Below, piece by piece: positions 1 through 7,965 of a stretch of DNA of 64,000 bases (position 1 is its first letter; every line of letters starts with the position of its first letter). The notes under the pieces are model-generated. The model was not told the DNA's origin, made no database searches, and was given only the letters and a program-made list of their open reading frames with translations. The position numbers were made by a program, and so were the translations under genes. The stretch spans positions 124,001-188,000 of the forward strand of contig JBAYTR010000006.1 in NCBI GenBank assembly GCA_041675505.1, given 5' to 3'. The DNA is from JAGPCK01 sp041675505. GTDB lineage: Bacteria > Bacteroidota > Bacteroidia > UKL13-3.

Positions 1-2
1 GG

Positions 3-224
3 AAGTACCTAAAAGCCAAACTAAAAAAAGAAAACAACCAGTTGGTTAGTGCCACTACCCAATCATGGTTAAAAAATGTACTGAATAAAAATCGCGCTAT
101 TCCCTTACATGATAGATTGTCGAATTTGGTTGCAATGGTTCAGGAACAGGAACTACAACTCGATTTGGTTAAAATAAAAACACGCGTCATTTTCTTAGTT
201 GTATCGAAGCAAAGCATTCACTAG
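3..224 (+). pseudogene. Partial BRO-family reading frame (left end cut by window)
   Basis: An open frame enters from the left edge and stops at TAG 222-224. Positions 3-62 match 2559-2618 (inside the BRO-Fic gene) with one mismatch by eye and in the same reading frame, coding for a stretch ending VSATTQ. After position 62 the two sequences diverge completely, and the remaining 53 codons resemble nothing I recognise. This looks like a BRO-N segment joined by recombination to unrelated sequence. The part upstream of the window is unknown, so it could also be the end of an intact gene. I see nothing in 225-341. Confidence 0.55.
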
Positions 225-341
225 TAAAGTACTTGTAAAAGTAAATCAAGAACTTTCTCAACTTCTCTTACGAGAGATTAAAAAAGAACTGCTCCCGATT
301 GTTGAATAAAGTTCTATTGTCAAGTTTATTGCACCAAAAAC

Positions 342-371
342 TTGACATTTGCCTCAAAAATATTATCTTTG
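342..371 (+). promoter_or_regulatory. Bacteroidota-type promoter of the AbiEi-like gene
   Basis: TTG at 342-344, 19 bases of spacer, then TATCTTTG at 364-371. This fits the Bacteroidota -33/-7 pattern. The -7 box ends four bases before the ATG at 376, which places the transcription start at or next to the start codon, so the mRNA is probably leaderless. Confidence 0.75.
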
Positions 372-375
372 TGAT

Positions 376-1101
376 ATGAAAGTAGCTGAGCAAATACGAA
401 ATTCCATTGACCGCATTCCCGAAAGTCAACCTTTTGGCTATGCCGATTTGGGCATCGGGGCTGCTGATTTTTATAGTGCTGCCAAGGCTTTGGAACGTTT
501 GCAAAAAAACGGTACTATAAAAAAGGTATCCAAGGGTATGTTTTATATTCCACGTAAAACCGTATTTGGAGAATTAGGACCTGATAGCAATGCCATATTG
601 GAAAGGTACTTATTTGAGGATGGGAAACGAGTAGCCTATGAAACAGGTTTCTCATTATACAACACATTGGGATTAACCACACAAATGGCTTCTAAAATAA
701 AAATTGCCACAAAGAAAAATCCCATCAAAATAAATCAAGGGTCGCTACAAGTAAGCTCGGTAAAAAGTTATGTAGATATAAAAGAGGAAAACTATAAACT
801 ATTAGGTTTTTTGGATGCTCTAAAAGATATTAAAAAAATACCGGATTGTTCGGTTTTACAGGCTGTAAAGCGAATGAGTTATATAATTAAAGCCTTATCT
901 GCCAAAGAGCAAAATGAAATAGTTCAATATGCTTTGTATTATCCGGCCAGAACAAGGGCATTGCTTGGAGCTATTTTAGAAAATTTAAACCTAAAAATAG
1001 ATTTGAGTGAGTTAAAAAATAGCCTTAACCCTCTAACGAAAATAAATTTGAGCATAAAAGAAACAGAACTGCCTACTATCAAAAAGTGGAATATTGAATG
1101 A
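376..1101 (+). CDS. AbiEi-like antitoxin (DUF6088 type), type IV toxin-antitoxin system
   Basis: A 241-residue protein. Its N-terminal half resembles the winged-helix DNA-binding part of AbiEi/DUF6088 proteins (alternating helices, then KVSKGMFYIPRK). AbiEi proteins repress their own operon and protect the cell from the AbiEii nucleotidyltransferase toxin. The downstream gene is a clear AbiEii and overlaps by four bases (ATGA at 1098-1101), the usual antitoxin-toxin order. A longer frame begins with TTG at 349, but that lies upstream of the -7 promoter box, so the ATG at 376 is the start. Family assignment rests on length, position and partner; the C-terminal part is less distinctive. Confidence 0.8.
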   Translation: MKVAEQIRNSIDRIPESQPFGYADLGIGAADFYSAAKALERLQKNGTIKKVSKGMFYIPRKTVFGELGPDSNAILERYLFEDGKRVAYETGFSLYNTLGLTTQMASKIKIATKKNPIKINQGSLQVSSVKSYVDIKEENYKLLGFLDALKDIKKIPDCSVLQAVKRMSYIIKALSAKEQNEIVQYALYYPARTRALLGAILENLNLKIDLSELKNSLNPLTKINLSIKETELPTIKKWNIE

Positions 1102-2042
1102 TACTACACAAGGATCATATTATTTTCAAAGATCTGTTGCTTAGCACTTCCTTGCATCTGAGCATCCCATTAGTCTTTGTAGAAAAAGATTATTGGATAA
1201 CATTAATATTGGGCCGTTTGGCAACAAGCCAATATGTTAACTATTCAGTTTTTAAAGGCGGCACATCGTTATCAAAAGGATACAATCTGATTGAACGATT
1301 TTCGGAAGATGTAGATATTGCCATCATAAATGAAAGTAACAAAACAGGTAATGAAATTAAAACCATCATTCGAAAGATTGAAAAAGAAATTACTCCTGAT
1401 TTAACCGAGTTGCAAATGGCTGGCATCACCAGCAAAGGTTCTCGTTTCCGAAAGTCGGTTTTTGAGTATGGGAGTACAGATAAAAACAACCAAAACAATA
1501 AACTAATTGTGGAGGTCAATTCATTTGCCAATCCTTTTCCGTTTCAGCGGCTTACCATTCAAAGTTTTGTATTTGATTTTTTACATCAAACCGGAAACAA
1601 AAAACACATAGAACAATATAACCTCCACCCTTTTCAAATAAATGTGCTGAACAAAGAACAAACCTTGATGGAAAAACTGGTTTCATTGATTCGGTTTTCG
1701 TTTGAGGAAAATACTGTTGAAAACATTTCAAATAAGATTCGTCATTTTTACGACCTCTATTTCCTAATGCAGAATCCTGAATGTGCTGCATTTGTAGCAT
1801 CCGATTCGTTTAAGAAACAATTTGATGCCATTCTGCAACACGATAGAGAACTATTTGAAGAACCCAAAGACTGGCAAAGTAAAGTGATAGCTGATTCTCC
1901 CTTGGTAAATAACTTTTCATCTATTTGGAATCAATTGAAAGTAAAATACCAAACTGAATTATCCGCTTTAGCATACAGACCAATACCTAATGAAAAAGAT
2001 GTTGCGAAATGCTTTATTGAATTAATAAAAAGAATTGAATAA
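1098..2042 (+). CDS. AbiEii-like nucleotidyltransferase toxin, type IV toxin-antitoxin system
   Basis: A 314-residue protein of the AbiEii / DUF1814 nucleotidyltransferase family. The hallmark is plain: KGGTSLSK at about residues 53-60 (the G-S nucleotide-binding loop), followed by RFSEDVD at 67-73, whose acidic residues bind metal. Family members use an NTP to modify nucleic acid targets such as tRNA ends, stopping growth; some AbiE systems abort phage infection. The start overlaps the stop of the AbiEi-like antitoxin, so the two are translationally coupled. Length and motifs look complete, with no sign of decay. Confidence 0.88.
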   Translation: MILHKDHIIFKDLLLSTSLHLSIPLVFVEKDYWITLILGRLATSQYVNYSVFKGGTSLSKGYNLIERFSEDVDIAIINESNKTGNEIKTIIRKIEKEITPDLTELQMAGITSKGSRFRKSVFEYGSTDKNNQNNKLIVEVNSFANPFPFQRLTIQSFVFDFLHQTGNKKHIEQYNLHPFQINVLNKEQTLMEKLVSLIRFSFEENTVENISNKIRHFYDLYFLMQNPECAAFVASDSFKKQFDAILQHDRELFEEPKDWQSKVIADSPLVNNFSSIWNQLKVKYQTELSALAYRPIPNEKDVAKCFIELIKRIE

Positions 2043-2360
2043 AATTCACGGAAGAAAAACTACAAAAAGGCGTTTAGCAAGTTATTGGGGAAAGAAGGAT
2101 TTCCCCAAACTTAGGCATTTCCATTGCCCGTAGGCCAGACGGGGTATTGATTGAAGAATATTTACAACCCTTTCTTTTAACCAAACTAGCGCGTATGCTA
2201 AGCGTGTCTTCCACCAATAGCATTAACTAGTACAATATAAACGAACCAAAAGGTGTAATGTAGTAATACATTAGTTTCATGATAGCTGAGTTCAACTGAT
2301 AAGTGCACAATTACACTTAACCTTCTAATTCTATTAACTTAAGGAAGCACAAGTATCGAA
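2043..2360 (+). other. Gap between AbiEii and BRO-Fic genes, no gene recognised
   Basis: About 318 bases without a convincing gene. Short open stretches (for example around 2105-2230, reading ISIARRPDGVLIEEYLQ) look like remnants of coding sequence, but I recognise no family. No hairpin or tRNA was seen. Confidence 0.4.
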
Positions 2361-3281
2361 ATGTTGTTTTTTATTCCTTACTTTGAGGCTAAGAGAAAAT
2401 TAAAAAAAGAACAGTTAAAAATATCCATCCGTTTTTTTAATGACCGCGAAGTGAGAGCTGTTTGGGACGATGAACGGTCTAAATGGTGGTTTTCGGTATT
2501 GGATGTTGTGGGCATTTTGAACGAAGAAAGCGACTACACCAAAACGCGTAACTATTGCAAGTACCTAAAGGCCAAACTAAAAAAAGAAAACAACCAGTTG
2601 GTTAGTGCCACTACCCAACTGAAACTGTTGGCAGCAGATGGCAAAAAATACAAAACAGATATGTTGGATAGCGAGGGGATTATTGAGCTATCCAAAAATT
2701 TCCCCAACAACAGAGCAATGAAGTTTTTAGACTGGTTTCTGTACAGCGACACCAGCATTGACGGTCAAAGTAAAAAGAAGGCCTACACCCTGTTTGAAAG
2801 CAATTTGATAAACGAGTTTGAAGTGGGTACCACCAAGGGGTTGCAACAAATACACGCTTATCTGTTTGGTGGCTTGTATGATTTTGCCGGCCAAATCAGA
2901 GATAAAAACATATCAAAGGGTGGGTATCGGTTTGTATATGCCCTGCACTTAAAGAGCACATTGCAACAAATAGATGCCATGCCACAAAGCACACTCGAAG
3001 AAATAATCTTAAAGTATTCTGAAATGAACAAGGCACACCCCTTTATGGAGGGCAATGGCAGAAGTACACGGATATGGCTGGACATGATGCTTAAAAAACA
3101 CCTGAAAAAATGCCTGGACTAGAGCAAAATAAAAAAAGACAATTATATGAATGCTATGATTATTAGCACTGTTGATAGCAGTGTATTGAAGCATGTAATT
3201 GAAAGTGCTCTCACCAATAAAATAAACGACAGGGAAATGTTTATGAAAGGCATTGACTATTCCTATTATTACGAAGAATGA
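2361..3281 (+). pseudogene. BRO-N / Fic fusion gene with one in-frame TAG
   Basis: The first open part (2361-3119) codes for 253 residues: a BRO-N-like domain at roughly 20-130 (KWWFSVLDVV) and a Fic domain with the complete motif HPFMEGNGRSTR at 226-237, the site for AMP transfer from ATP to a target hydroxyl. Fic proteins of this type normally continue past the active site. Here the frame stops at TAG 3120-3122 but stays open for 52 more codons to TGA 3279-3281, and those codons read like a normal Fic C-terminus (SKIKKDNYMNAM, then KGIDYSYYYEE). A TGG-to-TAG change is the simplest explanation. The product may be a shortened but active Fic protein, or inactive. No dedicated antitoxin gene is adjacent. 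Confidence 0.75.
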
Positions 3282-3365
3282 TAGAAAGTTTTTGCATGTA
3301 CTCCTAAATATCAGATGAGTGAGAATCTAAAAAAATGGGTACTTCCTTTTATGAAATTCAGAAAA

Positions 3366-3384
3366 GTGTCAGCAGTGCTGACAC
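3366..3384. repeat. Perfect 19-base palindrome between convergent genes
   Basis: GTGTCAGCAGTGCTGACAC is self-complementary over 9 bases on each side of one central base. It lies between the convergent BRO-Fic and RelE-like genes. There is no T-run, so it is not a standard terminator; an operator or REP-like element is possible. Confidence 0.5.
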
Positions 3385-3479
3385 AATTGCTTCAAAACCA
3401 CTTTAAAGACAAAAAGAAATCCTCATTGTACTTTTAGAAACGAGGAGCTGCGGAGCAATCCTTTCGACCTGTACAGTTT

Positions 3480-3824
3480 TTATTTCAAGTGTTTAAAAAT
3501 CCGTTCCCTGTCTTCGTTTTCTTTATCTCCTTTGTAGTACAATTCAATCAGAATAATTTTTCCTTCCTGTTCCAACCAGGCATAGACTAACCGCAAACCG
3601 GTTTGGTTTCCTTTTCCTTTAAGTGCTTTGCAGGCTATTTTTTTTACTTTAATAACACAAGTGCTCAGGCCAAGTCCGTCAATTTCATAACTAAAAGGTG
3701 GTCGGGCATCGGGAGCAACAGCAAGCACCTGTTTCACTACTTTCAGGTCATCCTCCAGTGTGCGAAACCGTTTGAGCAGTTTCTTGAGGTCCCTTTCAAA
3801 TTCAGACAGTTCTATAAACTTCAT
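3480..3824 (-). CDS. RelE/ParE-superfamily toxin
   Basis: A 114-residue protein with the layout of RelE-like toxins: N-terminal helices (FERDLKKLLKRF), a central strand region (CVIKVKKIACKALKGKGNQ), and the terminal LRLVYAWLEQ ... ILIELYYKGDKEN pattern seen in many small ribosome-dependent mRNA interferases. RelE members cleave mRNA in the ribosomal A site; that activity is inferred from the family. The gene starts two bases after the stop of the XRE-Panacea gene, so it is in an operon with its likely antitoxin, with the antitoxin first. Its ATG at 3824 is the only good start. Confidence 0.78.
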   Translation of the reverse strand: MKFIELSEFERDLKKLLKRFRTLEDDLKVVKQVLAVAPDARPPFSYEIDGLGLSTCVIKVKKIACKALKGKGNQTGLRLVYAWLEQEGKIILIELYYKGDKENEDRERIFKHLK

Positions 3825-3826
3825 GC

Positions 3827-4600
3827 TTACTCCTCATCATAGGTTCTTACCGAGAAAGGGAGCTCGCGGTAAAAGGCCAGTTCGTAATTAATTACTGCCC
3901 CCTCTTTGGTGGCTTTCCAGGGCATATCCTTGTGCGAGTATTCGCTGATGGCTGCACCGCTCCAGTCGCTGTATTGTTCTATTACCCGATCAATCATTTC
4001 TTTTTCGGCACCATTCAGTTGGGTAAGGTCAGATTTTATTAAAGGCAGGTAGCGGGTTTGCTCAAAGTTGTGGTATTTGGCCTTAAACTTTTTCAATTCT
4101 CCCTTTTCCATCATATCCGCAATAAGCACATTCAGTTTTTGCGGCACGGGCCCGTAGGGAAGTTTTCGGTACACTGCTCCTGTAAGGTGTTCTTCGTGCA
4201 GTTCATAATAATTAAAATCGCAGAAGTAAAGCAATTTGTACAGAAGGGTTTCGCCTACGTTAGGTTTTCCGGCACAACGCTCCAGAATGTAGAGTAGCAC
4301 CTGTTTAAATTTGGCTGTTTTAAGTTTGGGCACCTCTATTCGAGTTTCTTTTGAAGAGGTATTTGATTCAGCTTCCAATTCTTCAGGTTTAAACGAAGTG
4401 GCCATCACCTCATGAATATTAAACCCGAGCACAGCCGAGAGCCTGGCCAATTCAATAGCGGAAACCATACGTTTACCTGATTCCATTTGGGTAATGGCGG
4501 TGCGGGTAAGCTCCATTTTTTCGGCAAGTATTTCCTGCGAAAGCGATTTGAGGTTACGGTAGTAGGCTATTCGTTTGCCTAATTCTTCCTGTACAATCAT
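3827..4600 (-). CDS. XRE-type regulator with Panacea (DUF4065) domain, likely antitoxin
   Basis: Starting at the ATG at 4600, a 257-residue protein. An XRE helix-turn-helix occupies about residues 4-60 (YRNLKSLSQEILAEKM, then TRTAITQMESGKR). After a linker, a Panacea/DUF4065 (SocA-like) domain covers about 100-230, with the signature LLYKLLYFCDFNYYE and LPYGPVPQKL. Panacea domains are known antitoxin modules that neutralise many unrelated toxins; the helix-turn-helix presumably gives autoregulation. The RelE-like gene follows two bases downstream. The longer frame to 4621 begins with TTG inside the -7 promoter box and is rejected. Confidence 0.85.
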   Translation of the reverse strand: MIVQEELGKRIAYYRNLKSLSQEILAEKMELTRTAITQMESGKRMVSAIELARLSAVLGFNIHEVMATSFKPEELEAESNTSSKETRIEVPKLKTAKFKQVLLYILERCAGKPNVGETLLYKLLYFCDFNYYELHEEHLTGAVYRKLPYGPVPQKLNVLIADMMEKGELKKFKAKYHNFEQTRYLPLIKSDLTQLNGAEKEMIDRVIEQYSDWSGAAISEYSHKDMPWKATKEGAVINYELAFYRELPFSVRTYDEE

Positions 4601-4618
4601 GTTGTGTATATCTAAACA

Positions 4619-4646
4619 CAAAGATAAAAATGTTTTAATTTAAAAC
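4619..4646 (-). promoter_or_regulatory. Promoter and palindromic operator of the Panacea/RelE operon
   Basis: On the minus strand TATCTTTG (complement of 4619-4626) is a perfect -7 box. Immediately upstream, 4632-4646 is a perfect palindrome, GTTTTAA on one arm and TTAAAAC on the other around one central base, overlapping the expected -33 region. This is where an autorepressing XRE antitoxin would be expected to bind. Confidence 0.65.
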
Positions 4647-4683
4647 AATAGCTTGTTCGTATTTAAAACATAGAGTAATACGG

Positions 4684-4707
4684 GTGGTTGGCAGGGATGC
4701 CAACCAC
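4684..4707. repeat. Intergenic hairpin (GTGGTTGGCA arms)
   Basis: Perfect 10-base arms GTGGTTGGCA and TGCCAACCAC around the loop GGGA. There is no T-run on either side. It is a different sequence family from the other palindromes in the window and may be a REP-like element. Confidence 0.5.
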
Positions 4708-4721
4708 GGACAAAATAGTGA

Positions 4722-4774
4722 AGTGGTTAGTGCCACTACCCAGTTGAAACTAGTTGCGGCTGATGGTAAAAAAT
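4722..4774 (+). pseudogene. Fragment of a BRO-family gene
   Basis: About 53 bases resemble 2606-2658 of the BRO-Fic gene (roughly 85% identical by eye), coding for SATTQLKL then AADGKK in the same frame. There is no start and no continuation, and it abuts the 3' end of the T9SS protein gene on the other strand. It is the third copy of this segment in the window. Confidence 0.6.
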
Positions 4775-4776
4775 TA

Positions 4777-6147
4777 TTACTGCACTACAATTTTGCGGGT
4801 GTAGGTTTGAGTTCCGTCATTTATTTGTACAAAATAAATTCCTTTCGGTGCGATTGAAAGATCTACTTCGTTTGATAGTTGTGGTTTCACTACAGTTTCG
4901 CCCATCAAATTGTAAACAGAGATCATCACGTTTTTGCCCGGTGTTTGAATAACAAATTTTCCGGAGGTGGGATTGGGATAGATATTAATATCTCCTGGCA
5001 ATAAAGAAGGCCTACCTATGTTTGTGGGAGTAGCGCTTAGACTATGTTTCATCACACTAAAATCAGATATCACTGATGCCTTTGTTTCGTAAAGTAACAC
5101 ATACGCTGAACCTTTGAACACCGCTACATCAGCAATGGCAGCCACAGCAAATCCGCTAATGTTTAAAGTATCCATAGCAGCTTTGCTGCCTCCGGTACAC
5201 GAGTACATGGCCTTGGAGAGGTTGGTTTGGGTAATACTAAATATAACTTTACCATTATTCGAAACATCGGCATTGCTCATGCTCTGGTTGGCACCTGCGG
5301 TATCTGCAATAAAGTTCCAGTTGTTACCCACTAATTTGTAGGAAAGAAAATCGGCTGTGAGTCCATCATTGAACAACAGGTAAGAATTGCCCAAAGAATC
5401 AACTCTGAATTTTCCGTTAGCGTTATTTGTATAGAGGGTATCGCCAATGATACTGCAGCTGCTTCCATCAACTTTTATTCCTATTGTATAGTATTTTACA
5501 GATGGAGGTGAGAATATAGTAATCGCACCTCCCGATATACCATTCAATTTATTTGATGCATCAAATACAGTAGATCCATCTTTGAAAATGGCAGCAGCGC
5601 TGTTGGGAATCTCGCAGGTGGTGGTCCATGCTCCGGCTGTAAACTGTTTTACAGTTTTGTTACCGAAAACTGTTTTAGGAAGTCCTGTTAACGTGGGCAC
5701 GCCATTGTTGTCGAGTGTAAAATCAAAAGAACCACCCTGGCCAACACCTCCAATCAAAACCGAGTCGCCTATAAACGACCAACTACTGCCGTTGTACTTT
5801 TTCACAAAGGCATAGAGGTTGGTGCCTCTTGCACCCATGTACGACAGGTAATAATCGCTGCCATTCACTTCTATGTCTACCAAATTTGCAGCACCTGTTC
5901 CGGGAGAGGCTAATTGACTCCAGCTACTGCCATTGTACTTGGCAAAACTGAATACACCTGAATATTCCCAATAACCAACCAACAGGTTTCCTGCAGCATC
6001 CATTTCCATGTCGCCATAATAGAGGTAGGTGCCGGTACTGGTGGAACTGTTAATATACGGGTTGCCTACATAAGTCCAATTTTGGGCAATGCTTTGAATA
6101 CCGCATACCCAAAAGGCAAGCGTGGTAAGAAGTGTAGTTGTTTTCAT
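4777..6147 (-). CDS. Secreted protein with T9SS sorting domain
   Basis: Starting at the ATG at 6147 the protein has 456 residues. Residues 1-21 form a signal peptide (MKTTTLLTTLAFWVCGIQSIAQ). The body contains repeated W-x-x-x-G and YNGSSW strands suggestive of a beta-propeller (NWTYVGNPYI, SSWSQLASPG, SSWSFIGDSV). The last 70 residues are a T9SS C-terminal sorting domain: INIYPNPTSGKF, VYNLMGE, then GIYFVQI. It should be exported by Sec, cross the outer membrane by T9SS and be attached or released at the surface. No catalytic motif was seen, and its substrate or role is unknown. The longer frame to 6183 only adds residues ahead of the signal peptide. Confidence 0.85.
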   Translation of the reverse strand: MKTTTLLTTLAFWVCGIQSIAQNWTYVGNPYINSSTSTGTYLYYGDMEMDAAGNLLVGYWEYSGVFSFAKYNGSSWSQLASPGTGAANLVDIEVNGSDYYLSYMGARGTNLYAFVKKYNGSSWSFIGDSVLIGGVGQGGSFDFTLDNNGVPTLTGLPKTVFGNKTVKQFTAGAWTTTCEIPNSAAAIFKDGSTVFDASNKLNGISGGAITIFSPPSVKYYTIGIKVDGSSCSIIGDTLYTNNANGKFRVDSLGNSYLLFNDGLTADFLSYKLVGNNWNFIADTAGANQSMSNADVSNNGKVIFSITQTNLSKAMYSCTGGSKAAMDTLNISGFAVAAIADVAVFKGSAYVLLYETKASVISDFSVMKHSLSATPTNIGRPSLLPGDINIYPNPTSGKFVIQTPGKNVMISVYNLMGETVVKPQLSNEVDLSIAPKGIYFVQINDGTQTYTRKIVVQ

Positions 6148-6372
6148 TGGGATATTTGTTTGGTAGGTTGGATACAGCGGCATTTATTTCCGCTGTTCAA
6201 TGGAACAAGGTATACATCTTAAGTGATAAACAAGAATTTAGTTTAATAATAAACCGTTTGCTCACTTATGGCATCGACTGTATCTATGCTGAACTAATGA
6301 ATAAATAGTGTATTTCAAACTTAAGAAAGGTGTTAGAACGGAAACAAAACATGAGCTTTAAAAAATGAGGTC

Positions 6373-6491
6373 TACTCCCCTGCCTCCCCTGCCTTCACTA
6401 CTTTCACTTCTTGCTTACCAAGTTTTACAGTAAAGCCCGCTACAATTTTATTGCGTCTTCTGAACTCCTGTTGTCCGTTTACAAACACTAG
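6373..6491 (-). pseudogene. Duplicated 3' end of the S4-domain gene
   Basis: This segment matches 7967-8076, the last third of the S4 RNA-binding gene, with five substitutions and one extra 9-base unit (TCCCCTGCC, a tandem duplication that keeps the frame and ends AGEAGE-stop). There is no start codon. With the intact gene it forms a direct repeat around the MmyA/MmyB pair. The rest of the gap between 6148 and 6534 shows nothing else. Confidence 0.8.
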
Positions 6492-6534
6492 GAAATTTTT
6501 GTTTGTATTAAAGAAACAGATTAGACACGATCTA

Positions 6535-7131
6535 CTATGACCTTGCAAAAGCTATGAGCAAACTGTAATTGCCCTTATCAGCAGCATTAACAGCTTTGAG
6601 GTAGGATTCTCGGGCATTGGCTGGAGAGGAATGATTAGCCTCACCCCAACTGAAGGCCGGCTGCTTGTATATTTTTTCGTTGATGATATCAGCCATCAAC
6701 CTGCTGTGTCTTCCGTTACCATTCGGGAAACAATGAATGCTTACCAGTCGGTGTTTGAACCTTAAAGCAATTTCATCGGACGGGTAAGTGTTGTTTTTGT
6801 GCCAATATGCGGCATCATCCAACAGAAGTTTCAGTTCGGTGGAAATTTGCCATTTATCAATCCCGATATTCTTATTGGTTTTTCGGAAATCGCCCGCCCA
6901 TTTCCATACACCGGCATACATGCGCTTATGTAAAGTGCGGATAAAGTCTTCAGTAAAAATTACCTCCGGTTTGAATGACCTACTCAATACCCATTGTATA
7001 GCCTGTTCAATATTTTGCTGTTCAAACTCGTCCAGTTCCCCACGGGTGGCAATAGTGGGAATAAGCAGACCATCTTTCTCATCCTCGTCTAAGGAAGTTT
7101 GTCCGTTTGAGTAATCTAAATCTAATCCCAT
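6535..7131 (-). CDS. Mobile mystery protein B, Fic-domain protein
   Basis: A 198-residue protein matching the mobile mystery protein B family: the N-terminus MGLDLDYSNGQTSLD and WVLSRSFKPEVIFTEDF are typical. The Fic catalytic motif HCFPNGNGRHSR is intact at about residues 133-144, so it could transfer AMP or another nucleotide group onto a protein. The family takes its name from its occurrence in mobile elements with an XRE partner, MmyA, which is the upstream gene here and overlaps by 10 bases. That linkage suggests a toxin-antitoxin-like pair; no target is known to me. Confidence 0.87.
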   Translation of the reverse strand: MGLDLDYSNGQTSLDEDEKDGLLIPTIATRGELDEFEQQNIEQAIQWVLSRSFKPEVIFTEDFIRTLHKRMYAGVWKWAGDFRKTNKNIGIDKWQISTELKLLLDDAAYWHKNNTYPSDEIALRFKHRLVSIHCFPNGNGRHSRLMADIINEKIYKQPAFSWGEANHSSPANARESYLKAVNAADKGNYSLLIAFARS

Positions 7132-7580
7132 AAAATTTTAGGCATTTCGTTTTTAATAGCTGCTGCCCGTTCCTCAATGGCTTTCTGAATACGCTTGTTG
7201 GAATTGCCCTGGTCTTCTAATTTCATCGTATTGGAGGTTCGCAATACAATTTGAGTAGCCAACTCTTTTGCTTTTCTATCAATTAATGCATCCAACGATC
7301 CATCTTTTGGAACAAAACCATATACCAATTCCATATCTAAAACTCTGGCTATTTCCTTCAATGATTTGATGGTAATGGAACCGTCTTTTTCACGCCTCTC
7401 CATATCCAGAACTCCCTGTTTGGTAACAGATAATTTATTGCCCAATTGCTGCATGGACATACCAATAGCATTACGGATGGCTTTTATCCATCCGGTAGGA
7501 GGCACTGCTAGTTGTTTTAGCGGAGCAAAGCCCAACATTTTATTGTTTAGCTGTTGCAATTGTAATGTTTTGTTACGCAT
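7122..7580 (-). CDS. Mobile mystery protein A, XRE-family regulator
   Basis: From the ATG at 7580 it codes for 152 residues. An XRE helix-turn-helix lies at about 32-95 (WIKAIRNAIGMSMQQLGNKL, then VTKQGVLDMERREKDG and LKEIARVLDMELVYGF), which is the conserved MmyA block. It precedes and overlaps the Fic partner MmyB, as is usual for this pair. A perfect inverted repeat upstream (7645-7674) is a candidate operator. The longer frame to 7637 adds a hydrophobic stretch not found in the family, so the shorter start is chosen. Confidence 0.85.
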   Translation of the reverse strand: MRNKTLQLQQLNNKMLGFAPLKQLAVPPTGWIKAIRNAIGMSMQQLGNKLSVTKQGVLDMERREKDGSITIKSLKEIARVLDMELVYGFVPKDGSLDALIDRKAKELATQIVLRTSNTMKLEDQGNSNKRIQKAIEERAAAIKNEMPKILWD

Positions 7581-7644
7581 AAAAGTAAAGTTATAAACTG
7601 ACTTATATACAACAAATATAAAGCTATTACTTAACAAATATACT

Positions 7645-7674
7645 ATAATAGTAAAATTATATCTTTACTATTAT
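7645..7674. promoter_or_regulatory. Inverted repeat upstream of mmyA, candidate operator
   Basis: ATAATAGTAAA (7645-7655) and its exact complement TTTACTATTAT (7664-7674) are separated by 8 bases. The repeat lies 65 bases upstream of the MmyA start. On the minus strand a TATATTTG box lies between it and the gene (around 7603-7610). MmyA carries a DNA-binding domain, so it is the obvious candidate ligand. Confidence 0.5.
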
Positions 7675-7965
7675 GGCAATCATTGTAGCATTGCGTCTTA
7701 AGCAGATAAGAGATAAAACCTATGTAAAGTACTTATTACATGCATCTAGCAGATATTTTTGGCTCAGCAACTTAGTGCATGCTGTGTGTGTCCGCTGGAT
7801 TTTTTTTGCAACGTGTTTGAAGCATGCTAATCAACTCAACAGTTCTTGGTTTTATTCTATTGCTAATTGGCCATAGAAGTGAAGAGAAATGCCGGCAGCA
7901 TGATGACTTAAAAAACAGAAGCTGGCCTCATAAATTCAAATGATGTAAAAGAAAGCTTAAATAAG
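7675..7965. other. Gap between mmyA region and S4 gene, no gene recognised
   Basis: About 290 bases, AT-rich. A 67-codon plus-strand frame (7673-7876) starts inside the inverted repeat; its product resembles nothing I know and has no visible promoter, so it is not called. This stretch is part of the segment enclosed by the S4 direct repeat. Confidence 0.4.

Noticed and set aside
349..375. TTG start extending the AbiEi-like protein by nine residues
   Set aside because: It lies upstream of the -7 promoter box, so it would not be in the transcript.
7673..7876. 67-codon plus-strand frame beside mmyA
   Set aside because: It starts inside the inverted repeat, resembles no known protein and shows no coding-like composition.
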